64,000 bases of DNA. Source: Bin52 sp965213935 (lineage in GTDB: Bacteria; Pseudomonadota; Alphaproteobacteria; Thalassobaculales; Thalassobaculaceae). Under the pieces are notes generated by a model. The model was not told where the DNA came from. It was given only the letters and a program-made list of their open reading frames with translations, and made no database searches. Location: positions 116,410 to 180,409 of the forward strand of contig CBDCAO010000009.1 of the NCBI GenBank assembly GCA_965213935.1, in the 5' to 3' direction. The position numbers and the translations under genes were made by a program. This document shows, one piece after another, positions 45,414-54,451 of the stretch (position 1 is the first letter of the stretch; each line of letters begins with the position of its first letter).

Positions 45414-46172
45414 TCAGTCGGGCGCGGCCCGACGCTCCGGGACCGACCGGACCGCCGTTGCCATCTCGGCGAGGCTGAAGAACAGGAAGTCCGGCCGGTG
45501 CTGTTCCGCGACAACCGCGGTCGCACCCCAGTCGCCGCCTTCGGACAGGCGCTGCCGATCGATCCAGGCCGTCGCCAGTCCGAGCCGGGCCGCCGGCACC
45601 AGGTCATGGAACTGCGACTGGGCGGTGTGGAGAATGTCGCCCGGCGCAAGGCAGAAGTCGCGTTCGAGCCACTCGAGGATCGCGTGGAACCCGCGCAGGT
45701 CCGGCTTGTAGCTGCCGACGTCCTCGGCCGTCATGACGCCGTCGAAGGTCACACTGAGGCGCACGGCCGAGCCGGCAAAACCGGCGCGGTCCACGTTGGA
45801 GAGCACGAACAGGTGATACCGCGTGGCAAGCAGGCGCAGCGCGTCAGCGCTGTCCTCGAAGGCCGGCCAGTCCGGAACCGACGCACCGAAAGCCCGGTCC
45901 AGAGGCCTCGACGTCTCGAGCCCGAAAGCCGCGGCAATTTCCCGGTGCGCCCGCTCCAGGATCCCCGGATACGGACAGTCCGGGGTTTCCGCCTGCGCGT
46001 CCGATTCCGTGCGGCTGAAGGCTTGCAGCAGGGCGGAACGGGAGATGTCGGTGCGCCTGTTGGCCCGCAGCAGCGGCTGCGCCGCAGCCCAGATGCCACC
46101 CTCCCAGTCGATCAGGGTGCCGTAGCAGTCGAACACCAGGGCCCGGTACCGGGCCAGGTCGTCCCGTGACAT
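45414..46172 (-). CDS. Haloacid dehalogenase type II-like HAD hydrolase
   Basis: HAD subfamily protein of 252 residues resembling L-2-haloacid dehalogenases: motif I FDCYGTLIDWEGG, motif II FVLSNVDR, and Lys in GSYKPDLRGF. The final motif is degenerate relative to phosphatases (LHTAQSQFHDL), as in dehalogenase-like members. It could act on haloacids or phosphates. The start may also be 46181; GAGG precedes both. Convergent with the previous HAD gene, with no intergenic space. Confidence 0.85.
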   Translation of the reverse strand: MSRDDLARYRALVFDCYGTLIDWEGGIWAAAQPLLRANRRTDISRSALLQAFSRTESDAQAETPDCPYPGILERAHREIAAAFGLETSRPLDRAFGASVPDWPAFEDSADALRLLATRYHLFVLSNVDRAGFAGSAVRLSVTFDGVMTAEDVGSYKPDLRGFHAILEWLERDFCLAPGDILHTAQSQFHDLVPAARLGLATAWIDRQRLSEGGDWGATAVVAEQHRPDFLFFSLAEMATAVRSVPERRAAPD

Positions 46173-46261
46173 GATGCGCATGACCTCAAGATTGCGGTGG
46201 CGCCTTGACGCCGAAGGTCCCAGACTGTCGGTCACCCTGATCGTTGCGACAAGAGGCAGTC

Positions 46262-47218
46262 ATGGCAATGGATCCCTCCGCGCTCGAGAAGATGCAGCGG
46301 CCCCGCTACATCGGCATGCCGACCTTCATGCGGGCACCGGCGCATGACGGTCCGGCCGGACTCGACATCGCCATGATCGGTGTCCCTTACGACGGAGGTG
46401 TCACCAACAGGCCGGGCGCGCGGCACGGGCCGCGCGAGGTGCGCAACCAGTCCTCGCTGATGCGGCTGGTCAACCAGGCAACCGGGGTCGAACCCTATTC
46501 ACTGGCGACGGCCGGCGACATCGGGGATGTCTTCATCGAGCGGCCGTTCCACCTCGAATCGTCGCACGAGGAGATCCGCCGCGCCTTCGAGCCGATCATG
46601 GAGGCCGGCGCCGTACCGCTCGCCGTCGGCGGCGACCACTCGATCTCGCTGCCGATCCTGCGCGTCGTCGGCGCCGATCGACCGGTCGGTCTTGTCCACA
46701 TCGACGCGCATTGCGATACCGGTGATGGCCATCTCGGTTCGCGGTTCCACCACGGGGCCCCGTTCTCCCGCGCGGTCGACGAAGGAGTCCTCGACCCGGA
46801 ACGCACCGTGCAGATCGGCATCCGCGGGGCGCTCAACGACCCGGATCAATGGAAGTTCAGCTACGATCACGGCATGCGCGTGATCCACATGCACGAGGCC
46901 CGCGAAATGGGACTCGATGCCGTCATCGCCGAGGCCCGCCGGGTCGTCGGAGACGGCCCCACCTACCTCTCCTTCGACATCGATGCGCTCGACCCGGCCT
47001 ACGCGCCGGGAACCGGCACCCCGGAGATCGGTGGATTCACCTCGTTCGAGGGCCAGGTGCTGGTCCGCGGCATGGCCGGGCTGAACCTGGTCGGGGCCGA
47101 CCTGGTCGAGGTCGCCCCGCCGTTCGACCCCTCCGGCGTGACTGCGCTCACCGGCGCGACACTGATGTTCGAGATCATCTGCATCCTGTCACAGGTCATC
47201 GCGTCGCGACGGGAGTGA
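46262..47218 (+). CDS. Agmatinase/guanidino-acid ureohydrolase family protein
   Basis: Binuclear Mn ureohydrolase of 318 residues with all metal motifs: GGDHSIS, HIDAHCDTGD and SFDIDALDPAYAPGTGTPE. It cleaves urea from agmatine or a guanidino acid such as guanidinobutyrate; the exact substrate is not settled by sequence. The ATG at 46262 follows AGAGG. The 3' end overlaps convergent pxpA by 23 bp. Confidence 0.93.
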   Translation: MAMDPSALEKMQRPRYIGMPTFMRAPAHDGPAGLDIAMIGVPYDGGVTNRPGARHGPREVRNQSSLMRLVNQATGVEPYSLATAGDIGDVFIERPFHLESSHEEIRRAFEPIMEAGAVPLAVGGDHSISLPILRVVGADRPVGLVHIDAHCDTGDGHLGSRFHHGAPFSRAVDEGVLDPERTVQIGIRGALNDPDQWKFSYDHGMRVIHMHEAREMGLDAVIAEARRVVGDGPTYLSFDIDALDPAYAPGTGTPEIGGFTSFEGQVLVRGMAGLNLVGADLVEVAPPFDPSGVTALTGATLMFEIICILSQVIASRRE

Positions 47219-48005
47219 TGCCGAGGGCCGGCAGCGGCACGACATCGACACCGGCATTCTCGAGGACAGCCCTCACCGCACCGGCCACGGCCGGTCCGGT
47301 GGGTTCGTCGCCGTGGATGCAGATCGTCCTGGCATCGACGGGGATCTCCTTGCCGCCGGTGGAAACCACGATCCCGTCCACCACCATGCGCCTGACCTGT
47401 TCCGCCGCCTGCTGGGGCTCGCGGATCATGGCGTTGTCGAGCCTGCGGCTGGTCATCAGTCCGTCGTCGGCGTAGGTCCGGTCGGCATAGGTTTCTGATG
47501 CGACGGCAAGGCCCGCGTCCACACCGGCCCGAAACAGCGCCGATCCGGAGACCGCAACCAGGATCAGCGAGGCATCGACGGCGCGGACCGCACGCGTGAT
47601 CGCACCGGCGATGTCATCGCGTTCGCTCGCCATGTTGTTGAGCGCTCCGTGCGGCTTCACGTGGGTCACCAACGTCCCCGCGGTTGCCGCCATCCCCTGC
47701 AGCGCGCCGATCTGGTAGGCCGTCATCGCCTCGATGTCCGCCATCGCCATCTCGATGCGCCGCCTTCCGAACCCCCACAGGTCGTTGAAACCGGGATGGG
47801 CGCCGATGCTGACGCCGCGGGCGACCGCGCCGCGGATCACCCGGTTCATGACGATCGGATCGCCGGCATGGAAGCCGCAGGCGACATTTGCCGAAGTAAC
47901 GAGATCAAGCATCGCCTCGTCATCGCCGATGTCCCAGGCCCCGAAACCCTCGGCCATGTCCGCATTCAGGTCGACCGCCGCGCGGTCGGATCCGGTGTCC
48001 GGCAT
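47196..48005 (-). CDS. pxpA: 5-oxoprolinase subunit PxpA (LamB/YcsF family)
   Basis: Subunit A of the bacterial ATP-dependent 5-oxoprolinase, 269 residues, starting DLNADMAEGFG and with NVACGFHAGDP, IGAHPGFND and VKPHGALNN. Together with PxpB and PxpC it opens 5-oxoproline to glutamate. The ATG at 48005 follows AGGAGAG. The partner genes are divergent at 50025-51769, beyond an unrelated ATPase gene. Confidence 0.95.
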   Translation of the reverse strand: MPDTGSDRAAVDLNADMAEGFGAWDIGDDEAMLDLVTSANVACGFHAGDPIVMNRVIRGAVARGVSIGAHPGFNDLWGFGRRRIEMAMADIEAMTAYQIGALQGMAATAGTLVTHVKPHGALNNMASERDDIAGAITRAVRAVDASLILVAVSGSALFRAGVDAGLAVASETYADRTYADDGLMTSRRLDNAMIREPQQAAEQVRRMVVDGIVVSTGGKEIPVDARTICIHGDEPTGPAVAGAVRAVLENAGVDVVPLPALGITPVATR

Positions 48006-48189
48006 CCCCTCTCTCCTGTTGCTGTCCCGGGTTCGCGAACGCCCCGTCACCCACTATAGGTTCGCACCGCTCCGGTATGGAACCAGCGGGATGCCGTGGT
48101 CCCGCCCCGTCCGGATGACCGACGGCCATCCGGAGCCGGGGGCACCTGCAATCGCGCCGGACATCATGACGACCAAACCGAAAACTCGC

Positions 48190-48270
48190 AGAGAGCAATG
48201 CATATTATCGATAAATTTGTGATAATAATGCAAAAACTACATTTTAGCGCATTATCATATGTCGCAAAGG
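48190..48270. other. AT-rich promoter/operator region of the AAA ATPase gene
   Basis: About 80 bp of AT-rich sequence in GC-rich surroundings. It contains TTATCGATAA and an imperfect inverted repeat between about 48198 and 48229 (GCATATTATC and GATAATAATGC arms). Probably promoter plus operator of the adjacent gene; the base composition suggests recent acquisition. Confidence 0.45.
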
Positions 48271-48280
48271 AACTGGACAC

Positions 48281-49423
48281 ATGCTGCTTCGCTTCGGTGT
48301 CGAGAACCATCTCTGCTTTCGCGAACGGCAGGACCTCGCCTTCGAGGCCTCGTCGCTGAAGGACGTCGACGAGGGACTGGTCGGCTGCGAGGCGGCGTAC
48401 GGCGGTGCGGTCGTGCCCGCTGTGCTGGTCTACGGCGCCAACGGATCCGGAAAGACCAGCCTGCTTGGCGCGGCGTCGACCATGAAGGACCTGGTGATGC
48501 AGTCCGGGGCGGAAACGGTCGACGGTGCGCAGCCATCGCCAAGCCCATTCCTGTTGGATGCAGGGTGGTCCGCGAAACCCTCCGGCTTCGAAATCGACCT
48601 GGTGATCGGCGCCGTCCGCTACCACTACGGTCTTGAAGTCAGGAACGGGACGATCGCGTCGGAGTGGCTGTACGAAATCCCGAAGGCGCACGGTCGCAAG
48701 CTCTTCGAGCGCGACGGTCAGGTCTTCGAGTTCGGGCGCTGGCTGAAGGGACAGAACCGGGCCATTTCCAGGCTGACCCGCCCGGACAGCCCGTTCCTGT
48801 CAGCCGCCGCCCATGCCGGGCACGGCCAGCTCTCGACGGTGCACCGGTACTTCGGCAACATGGCCTTCATCGGCCTGCCGGCGGCACCGGAAATCCCCGT
48901 TCGGCTGGCCGCGGCCGAGCCGGACCGCCGGGTCGTCGATTTCCTGAAATCCGTTGATGCCGGGATTGTCGGGTACCGGAGCGGGCAAGCCGGCGGGGTC
49001 GAGTTTGCCCACCGCGGCAGGGGCGGAAAGGCCGTGTATCTCGAGATGGGCCGGGAGAGTTCCGGCACCCGCCGCCTGCTGGTCATTCTGGACCGTGTGT
49101 TCAGGGCCCTGGACGGCGGACACCCCGTCTTCATCGACGGGCTCGATACGGGTCTGCATCCCCATGTCGGCGAGGCCGTCCTGCGACTGTTCTGCAGCCC
49201 GCGGTCAAACCGCAACGGCGCGCAACTCGTTGCGACGACCCACGACACGCACCTGATGAAATCACCGGCGCTTCGTCGCGACCAGCTCTGGTTTGCGGAA
49301 AAGAACCACGACGGTGCCACGGATCTCTATCCCCTCACGGACCTGCGGACACGCAAAGGGGACAACCTCGAACTGGGATACCTGCAGGGACGGTACGGAG
49401 CGATCCCACGCGGCGGTTCCTGA
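48281..49423 (+). CDS. AAA15-type ATPase (RloA/AbiLi-like), altered Walker B
   Basis: ABC/SMC-like ATPase of 380 residues. It shows N-terminal FGVENHLCFRERQDL, Walker A YGANGSGKTS (51-60), a signature-like ESSGTRRLL (259-267), a Walker B region VFIDGLDTGLHP and THDTHLM as the switch His. In relatives the Walker B Asp is followed by Glu; here Asp286 is followed by Gly287. The C-terminus YLQGRYGAIPRGG is typical. Relatives act in anti-phage defence, often beside a nuclease or RloB; none is intact here. AAAGGA precedes the ATG. It separates pxpA from pxpBC. Confidence 0.85.
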   Translation: MLLRFGVENHLCFRERQDLAFEASSLKDVDEGLVGCEAAYGGAVVPAVLVYGANGSGKTSLLGAASTMKDLVMQSGAETVDGAQPSPSPFLLDAGWSAKPSGFEIDLVIGAVRYHYGLEVRNGTIASEWLYEIPKAHGRKLFERDGQVFEFGRWLKGQNRAISRLTRPDSPFLSAAAHAGHGQLSTVHRYFGNMAFIGLPAAPEIPVRLAAAEPDRRVVDFLKSVDAGIVGYRSGQAGGVEFAHRGRGGKAVYLEMGRESSGTRRLLVILDRVFRALDGGHPVFIDGLDTGLHPHVGEAVLRLFCSPRSNRNGAQLVATTHDTHLMKSPALRRDQLWFAEKNHDGATDLYPLTDLRTRKGDNLELGYLQGRYGAIPRGGS

Positions 49424-50024
49424 GCCATGAAAGTCCGGCAACTGCAGTCTGCTGTTCCTCGAACTCACCGGATTACCGGGTACGACTGGGACCAGGTGGT
49501 CATCGACATGCGCTTCGGGCGCCATGGCCGTCCCGGATTTGAAAGATCTGCATCCGTTTTGATGAATGATCTGGGGATGTCGCCTTGTGGCGAATGACGA
49601 TGGGAAAAAAGAACAATAATGACAGATATTTGTCTAATGCAAACGCCAAACGCTCAAACCCGGTGAACAGTCGGTCGGCACCTGTGCAAGCGACCGTGCC
49701 TCCTGTGCCATGGTCCTCCCTGGCCCGACATCGAATTCGGTGCACGGGCCACCCGGTTATGCTGATCAGGTCCCGGCGGCGTCAACGGGCAAGCAGCGGG
49801 GATGAAATTCCCACGCACGCCACGGTTGGCGGTCCGCTCCGGGAACTCCCGCAACCCGGTTTCGGGACCCGGCCGGTCGCACCTGGCGCCGGTCAGATCC
49901 CCTCGGAGTGACGGATCAGGTTTGAGCTCAGGATGCGCGCACCTGCACGCCGCCGGTTCCGTGCGTACCCGGCGCCGCGTATAAGGTCGCACCATGCCCA
50001 CAGCCTGCCGGAGCCATCGTATCC
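49424..50024. other. Intergenic after the AAA ATPase
   Basis: About 600 bp with no supported gene. Bases 49555-49660 are AT-rich, contain a small perfect hairpin (49580-49593), and encode a short Asn/Lys-rich peptide beginning MGKKNNND that soon runs into typical non-coding high-GC sequence. It may be the tail of the same acquired segment. Confidence 0.45.
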
Positions 50025-50765
50025 ATGGTGGGTCAAGAACCCGACCGCGAGTTCACGCCCGTCTTCCTGCCCGCCGGCGATACCGGGCTTGTGGTTCAGT
50101 ACGGCGATACCGTAGACGCCGCAGTGAACCGCCAGGTGCGGGGACTGGCGGCCTCCGTGACCGGCCTCGACCTGCCCGGCGTGGTTGACCTGGTGCCGAC
50201 ACTGCGCTCCCTGCTCGTCCACTACGACCCGCTGGTGGTGTCCCACGCCGAGCTGGTCCGCGCCATCACTCCGCTCGCCCTGCGCCGCCACACCACCGGG
50301 CTGTCCGGGCGCCGGTGGCGCATTCCGGTCTGCTACGAGGACGACTGCGCGCCGGACCTGCCGCTGGTCGCCGAACTCACCGGTCTCGATCCCGCCGAGG
50401 TGGTGCGCCGCCACGCCGCCACCGAGTTCGAGGTCTTCATGATGGGATTCCTGCCGGGGTTTCCCTACCTGGGCATGCTGCCGGAGGAATTCGACCTGCC
50501 GCGGCGCAGCAACCCGCGGATCCGGGTACCTCCCGGGTCGATTTCCGTCGCGGCCCGCCAGACCACCGTCTACACCCTGGCGAGCCCCGGCGGCTGGCAC
50601 CTGATCGGCCGCACTCCCGTGCGCTTCTACGATCCCGGCCGCGAGCACCCGATCCTCGTGTGCGCGGGCGACCTGGTCCGGTTCGAGCCGGTGCCGATGG
50701 CGCGGTACCGGGAACTGAACGCCCGGCCCGAAGGCCACAAGATCCGACCGGAGGACGGCAGGTGA
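50025..50765 (+). CDS. pxpB: 5-oxoprolinase subunit PxpB (KipI/allophanate-hydrolase-1 family)
   Basis: Protein of 246 residues: GDTGLVVQYGD near the N-terminus, IPVCYEDDCAPDL, FMMGFLPGFPYLG and PRRSNPRIRVPPGSI, then TPVRFYDP near the end, all typical of the family. It forms the PxpBC module of 5-oxoprolinase with the next gene, which it overlaps by the bases GTGA. The ATG at 50025 gives the standard length. Confidence 0.95.
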   Translation: MVGQEPDREFTPVFLPAGDTGLVVQYGDTVDAAVNRQVRGLAASVTGLDLPGVVDLVPTLRSLLVHYDPLVVSHAELVRAITPLALRRHTTGLSGRRWRIPVCYEDDCAPDLPLVAELTGLDPAEVVRRHAATEFEVFMMGFLPGFPYLGMLPEEFDLPRRSNPRIRVPPGSISVAARQTTVYTLASPGGWHLIGRTPVRFYDPGREHPILVCAGDLVRFEPVPMARYRELNARPEGHKIRPEDGR

Positions 50766-51769
50766 ACGCGCTCAGGGTCATCGAACCCGGGTTCGGCGTG
50801 ACGGTACAGGACCTGGGCCGTCCCCGGACACAGCACCTCGGGATACCGGTCTCCGGCGTGCTCGACCCGGTCGCCCTGCATCTTGCCAACGCGCTGGTCG
50901 GCAATGCCGCGGATCGTGCTGCGCTCGAGATCCGCCTGGCGGGACCCACGCTGGAGGTCGGGTCACCGACAGTCCGCCTGGCACTCGCCGGTACCCGTAC
51001 CCTGCTCGAGGTCTCCGGTGCCGGCACAGTGCCGGCTCACCGCAGCGTGCGGCTGCGCCGCGGCCAGAGGGTGCGAATCGGACCGCTTGCCGACAGCGGC
51101 TCGGCGGTACTCGCGGTCGAGGGCGGCTTCGATCTGCCCGCCGTCGCAGGCAGCCTCTCAACCTGCGTGCGGGCACGCATCGGCGGTCTTGCCGGTCGCG
51201 CGCTGGTGGCCGGCGACGCGCTGGCACTGCGTGTCGCGGATCCCGCGCCTCGCGCTGAGTGCCGACTGCCTGTCGACACCTATCTCGACGAGACGGGTCC
51301 CGTGCGGGTGGTTCCCGGACCGCAACGGGACGCGTTCACCGAGGCCGCACTCGACCAGTTTCTCTCGAGCACCTGGCAGGTGACCCACGACGCCGACCGC
51401 ATGGGCATACGGCTCGAGGGACCGGTGCTCGAGCACCGTTGCGGCCACGACATCGTTTCCGACGGCATTGTGACCGGTTCGGTGCAGGTACCCGGAACCG
51501 GCCGCCCCATCATCCTGCTGGCCGATCACCAGACCACCGGCGGTTACCCGAAGATCGCGACGGTGATCTCGGCGGACATCGCACGGCTCGGCCGTCTGCG
51601 GCCGGGAGATTCGGTGCGTTTCCAGGCGGTGAGCATCGAGGATGCGCAGGCGGCCCGGGCCACCCAGCGGGACTGGCTCGAGGAAACGGCGGCGTCGCTT
51701 GAACCTGCCGGCGCCTGGCTCGACCGGGAAGCGCTCTACCGGGAGAACCTCATCAGCGGCGTGGTCTGA
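50762..51769 (+). CDS. pxpC: 5-oxoprolinase subunit PxpC (KipA/biotin-dependent carboxyltransferase family)
   Basis: Protein of 335 residues starting at GTG behind GGAGGACGG. It has VIEPGFGVTVQDLGR, GIPVSGVLDPVAL, NRMG-like ADRMGIRLEG, and SDGIVTGSVQVPGTGRPIIL with DHQTTGGYPKIA, all strongly conserved in the family. It is the third subunit required for 5-oxoproline cleavage. The stop is followed shortly by the IS630 remnant. Confidence 0.95.
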   Translation: MNALRVIEPGFGVTVQDLGRPRTQHLGIPVSGVLDPVALHLANALVGNAADRAALEIRLAGPTLEVGSPTVRLALAGTRTLLEVSGAGTVPAHRSVRLRRGQRVRIGPLADSGSAVLAVEGGFDLPAVAGSLSTCVRARIGGLAGRALVAGDALALRVADPAPRAECRLPVDTYLDETGPVRVVPGPQRDAFTEAALDQFLSSTWQVTHDADRMGIRLEGPVLEHRCGHDIVSDGIVTGSVQVPGTGRPIILLADHQTTGGYPKIATVISADIARLGRLRPGDSVRFQAVSIEDAQAARATQRDWLEETAASLEPAGAWLDREALYRENLISGVV

Positions 51770-51794
51770 TACCGGCCGCAACTCATATGAAGCG

Positions 51795-52860
51795 CTACAT
51801 TGAGGCATCGGGATCAGCACGATGGCGCGACGACCCAGCTGCGCCGGATCGTCTTCGTGATGATGTCGGGCTGGTCGGTGAGCCAATGCACCCCGCCCAG
51901 CAGGCCTCTCTCAGGGCGGCAACATCCGTGAACACGCGGTTGGCGAAGCGGATCGATTTCAGGAACAGGATGATCTGCTCCGTGGACTTGAGCTCCGGGC
52001 GGCAGACGCAGGAGCGTCGGGGTGGGGGGAGCGGAAAGGTCGCCCGAGCGATGCCAGCCTGCCCCGTCCAGGACGACCACGCCGTGCGCACCCGGGCAAC
52101 GGCCGCGCCGATCACCGCCAGGTGCTCGTTCATCGACGCCGTGTTCGCCTTGTCCGCCACATGGGCGATGCCGACGCCGCGCAGGTGGCGCCGAACAGAA
52201 AGACGGGGCCATGGCGATGGTCGCGGACGCTGCTTCCCAGTCGAGCAGACCCGCGTCGTCATCCCCTTCCGGCCGACGCGCGCTTCGTCCTGGAACCCGA
52301 TCTCGACCGGGCCCCCCAGCGCCTCGGCGATGAGCGTCGACGTCAACAGTTCCTCGAAGCCCGCCACGAACGCCCTCTGTCGCTCCGCATCCGCCCTGGG
52401 GTGGACCGGCCGCCCCGAGACGAAGCGAAACACGGCCCTTCGAAGCATCATGCGGGCACCGCTTCTGCGTATGGACGACCCCGAAGGCCTCCTCGATTTT
52501 CCGCACGATGTCCCGAACACGCCGGCGCGTCACACCGTCCCGCTCACGATCGGGACCCGCCTCGGTCCACGCGCCGACCTCGGCGACCTGCGCCTGCGTC
52601 AGGCGCCCCTCGCTCCCGCCGCGGGGACGATCCACAAGGCCTCCGCGCTGGAGCGCAGCACCCGGGTCGCGCAGGACTTGAGCTCCAGGTCCTGCGCCCG
52701 CGCTGCCTCCGTGCGGGACGCGCCGTCCATGACCATCGCGATCGCACGCGCGCGAGGCTTGCTTCGCGCCCCCGCCGTGCTTCGCCAGCGCATGGAGTTC
52801 GTCCGCTGTGTGTTCCGTCCAGGTCATCGTCGGTGCCGCACGCAACAGCATCCTCCGACC
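51795..52860 (-). mobile_element. Decayed IS630-family element
   Basis: Transposase pieces lie in all three minus-strand frames: RAIAMVMDGASRTEAA, RRRVRDIVRKIEEAFGV, GFQDEARVGRKGMTTRV with the first catalytic Asp, then VVLDGAGWH with the second. It needs at least three frameshifts to read through, so it is inactive. Clear terminal repeats and a target duplication were not found. Confidence 0.8.
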
Positions 52861-52958
52861 GTCGTGAATCGATCGTCACAGTCCATGGACGCTGTTCGAC
52901 TCGTCACCACAACATAGTGAGCCAATGTGTCAATGTGGAACGCGTTTGGTATGAGCTC

Positions 52959-53990
52959 TCAGGCGTCGCACCGGTAGAGATCGCATCCGTTCCCGCCGGC
53001 GCCGCGAACGAGCCCGCCGGTCGCGAGCAACCTGTTGATGTGCGCGATGGTCTCGCCGATGGCGAAGCGGGACTGGAAGGTGTCGAGCTCGCGCGGGAAC
53101 AGCGTCCGCATCACCGCCGCTGCGGTGGCCGGCTCGCTGCAGGCATCCAGCGTGAGCGCGAGACGCGTCTCGTGGTGGCGGCCGAGATCGACGATCCGGG
53201 TCCGTAGCTCGCGGTACGGCCGGTTGTGGGCCGGCAGCACGAGCGCGTCGTCGGCCACCTCGCCGAGCGATCCGAGAAACTCCAGGTAGTCCGACAGCGG
53301 ATCGGCATCGGGCTCCTGCCACCACACGGCAATGATCGGGGTAATCCGCGGCAACAACATGTCGCCCCCCAGCAGCACCTTGTCCCTCTCGCAGTACAGA
53401 GCGACGTGATCGGGCGAGTGGCCGGAACCGAAGACCGGCCGCCACAGCCGGTCGCCGATCCTGAACCCGGTCTGCCGGGTAATGCGGCTGTAGGATACCG
53501 GAATCGGGGTGACCATGCCGCGATAGTCATTGCCGAGTTCGCAATGGGCCTGGATGTCCTGCTCGTCGAAACCGGCGCGGCGATAAAATTCCTGCATCTG
53601 CGGCGACCGATCGCTCTCGGTGTCGAGCCAGGTCGACCGGGCCATCAGCCACTCGACCCGGCTCATCCACAGGCCCGCACCGGTCCGTTCCTGCAGCCAC
53701 CCGGCCATGCCCACGTGGTCCGGGTGGAAGTGGGTGACGACGATGCGGGTGATCGGACGACCGTTCAGCCGGGTTGCCAGCAGCCTCTCCCACACCGCCC
53801 TCGTGCCGGGATCGGCAAGGCCACAATCGACCAGCGTCCAGCCGTCGCCGTCCTCCAGCAGATAGAGATTGACATGGTCGAGTGCCAGCGGCATCGGCAG
53901 CCGGATCCACAGGATGCCGGGGGCGATCTCGATCGGGTCGCCGGGTTCGGGAACCCGGCTGCCGAGGACGTAGTCGACGTTGCTCTCCAT
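52959..53990 (-). CDS. MBL-fold metallo-hydrolase
   Basis: Glyoxalase-II/lactonase-like metallo-beta-lactamase fold protein of 343 residues with the zinc motif THFHPDHVG, a later His in GSGHSPDHVALY and Asp in LLGGDMLLPRI. The C-terminal region (LPAHNRPY onward) carries the last His and a winged-helix-like tail. Thioester or lactone hydrolysis is likely. The start is 53990 or 54002; neither has a clear ribosome-binding site. Divergent from the DUF4286-like gene. Confidence 0.88.
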   Translation of the reverse strand: MESNVDYVLGSRVPEPGDPIEIAPGILWIRLPMPLALDHVNLYLLEDGDGWTLVDCGLADPGTRAVWERLLATRLNGRPITRIVVTHFHPDHVGMAGWLQERTGAGLWMSRVEWLMARSTWLDTESDRSPQMQEFYRRAGFDEQDIQAHCELGNDYRGMVTPIPVSYSRITRQTGFRIGDRLWRPVFGSGHSPDHVALYCERDKVLLGGDMLLPRITPIIAVWWQEPDADPLSDYLEFLGSLGEVADDALVLPAHNRPYRELRTRIVDLGRHHETRLALTLDACSEPATAAAVMRTLFPRELDTFQSRFAIGETIAHINRLLATGGLVRGAGGNGCDLYRCDA

Positions 53991-54084
53991 GGCCGGCACC
54001 ATACCGGCGGGGCCAACGGTTGCAAAACACCCTGCGGTCCTGTCAAACAGACGGGATCAGGTTCGGATACGGGAGTAAGGACTC

Positions 54085-54444
54085 ATGCCGCTTGAAGGAA
54101 ACTGGCTGCTCATCGTCAGCATGGACGTGGCTCCGGAGAAGGAGGCCCTGTTCAACGAGGTCTACGACACCGAACACGTTCCCTACCTGTCCGAGGTTCC
54201 GGGCGTGATTTCGGTCTCGCGCCTGGTTCGCGAGTCGCTCGAACTCAACCTGGGCGGTTCCGTGCAGGCGATCGATGTCGCCGATGAACCGAAATACTGC
54301 GCCATCTACGAGATCACCGGTCCGCAGGTGCTGGCCAGCGCCGCCTGGGGCGAAGCCGGCGAGAAAGGCCGGTGGGCGAGCGAGGTCAGGCCGCACACCT
54401 TCAATCGGCGCCACGTGTTGCGCAGGGTGCCGGACCGGAACTGA
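54085..54444 (+). CDS. DUF4286/EthD-like dimeric alpha-beta barrel protein
   Basis: Protein of 119 residues with a ferredoxin-like pattern: LLIVSMDVAPEKEALFNEVYDTEHVPYL at the N-terminus (shown here as the family-like W/DTEH region around residues 8-35), then a second half ending TFNRRHVLRRV. GGGAG precedes the ATG. It lies 7 bp before the ornithine-cyclodeaminase-like gene and is probably cotranscribed. Function unknown; such proteins often act as small isomerases or monooxygenases. Confidence 0.75.
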   Translation: MPLEGNWLLIVSMDVAPEKEALFNEVYDTEHVPYLSEVPGVISVSRLVRESLELNLGGSVQAIDVADEPKYCAIYEITGPQVLASAAWGEAGEKGRWASEVRPHTFNRRHVLRRVPDRN

Positions 54445-54451
54445 CGCGACC

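Noticed and set aside
49585..49911. Short plus-strand frame beginning MGKKNNND as an RloB-like partner of the AAA ATPase
   Set aside because: Only the first 20 codons differ from background composition; the rest is Arg/Pro-rich, and no nuclease motif is seen.
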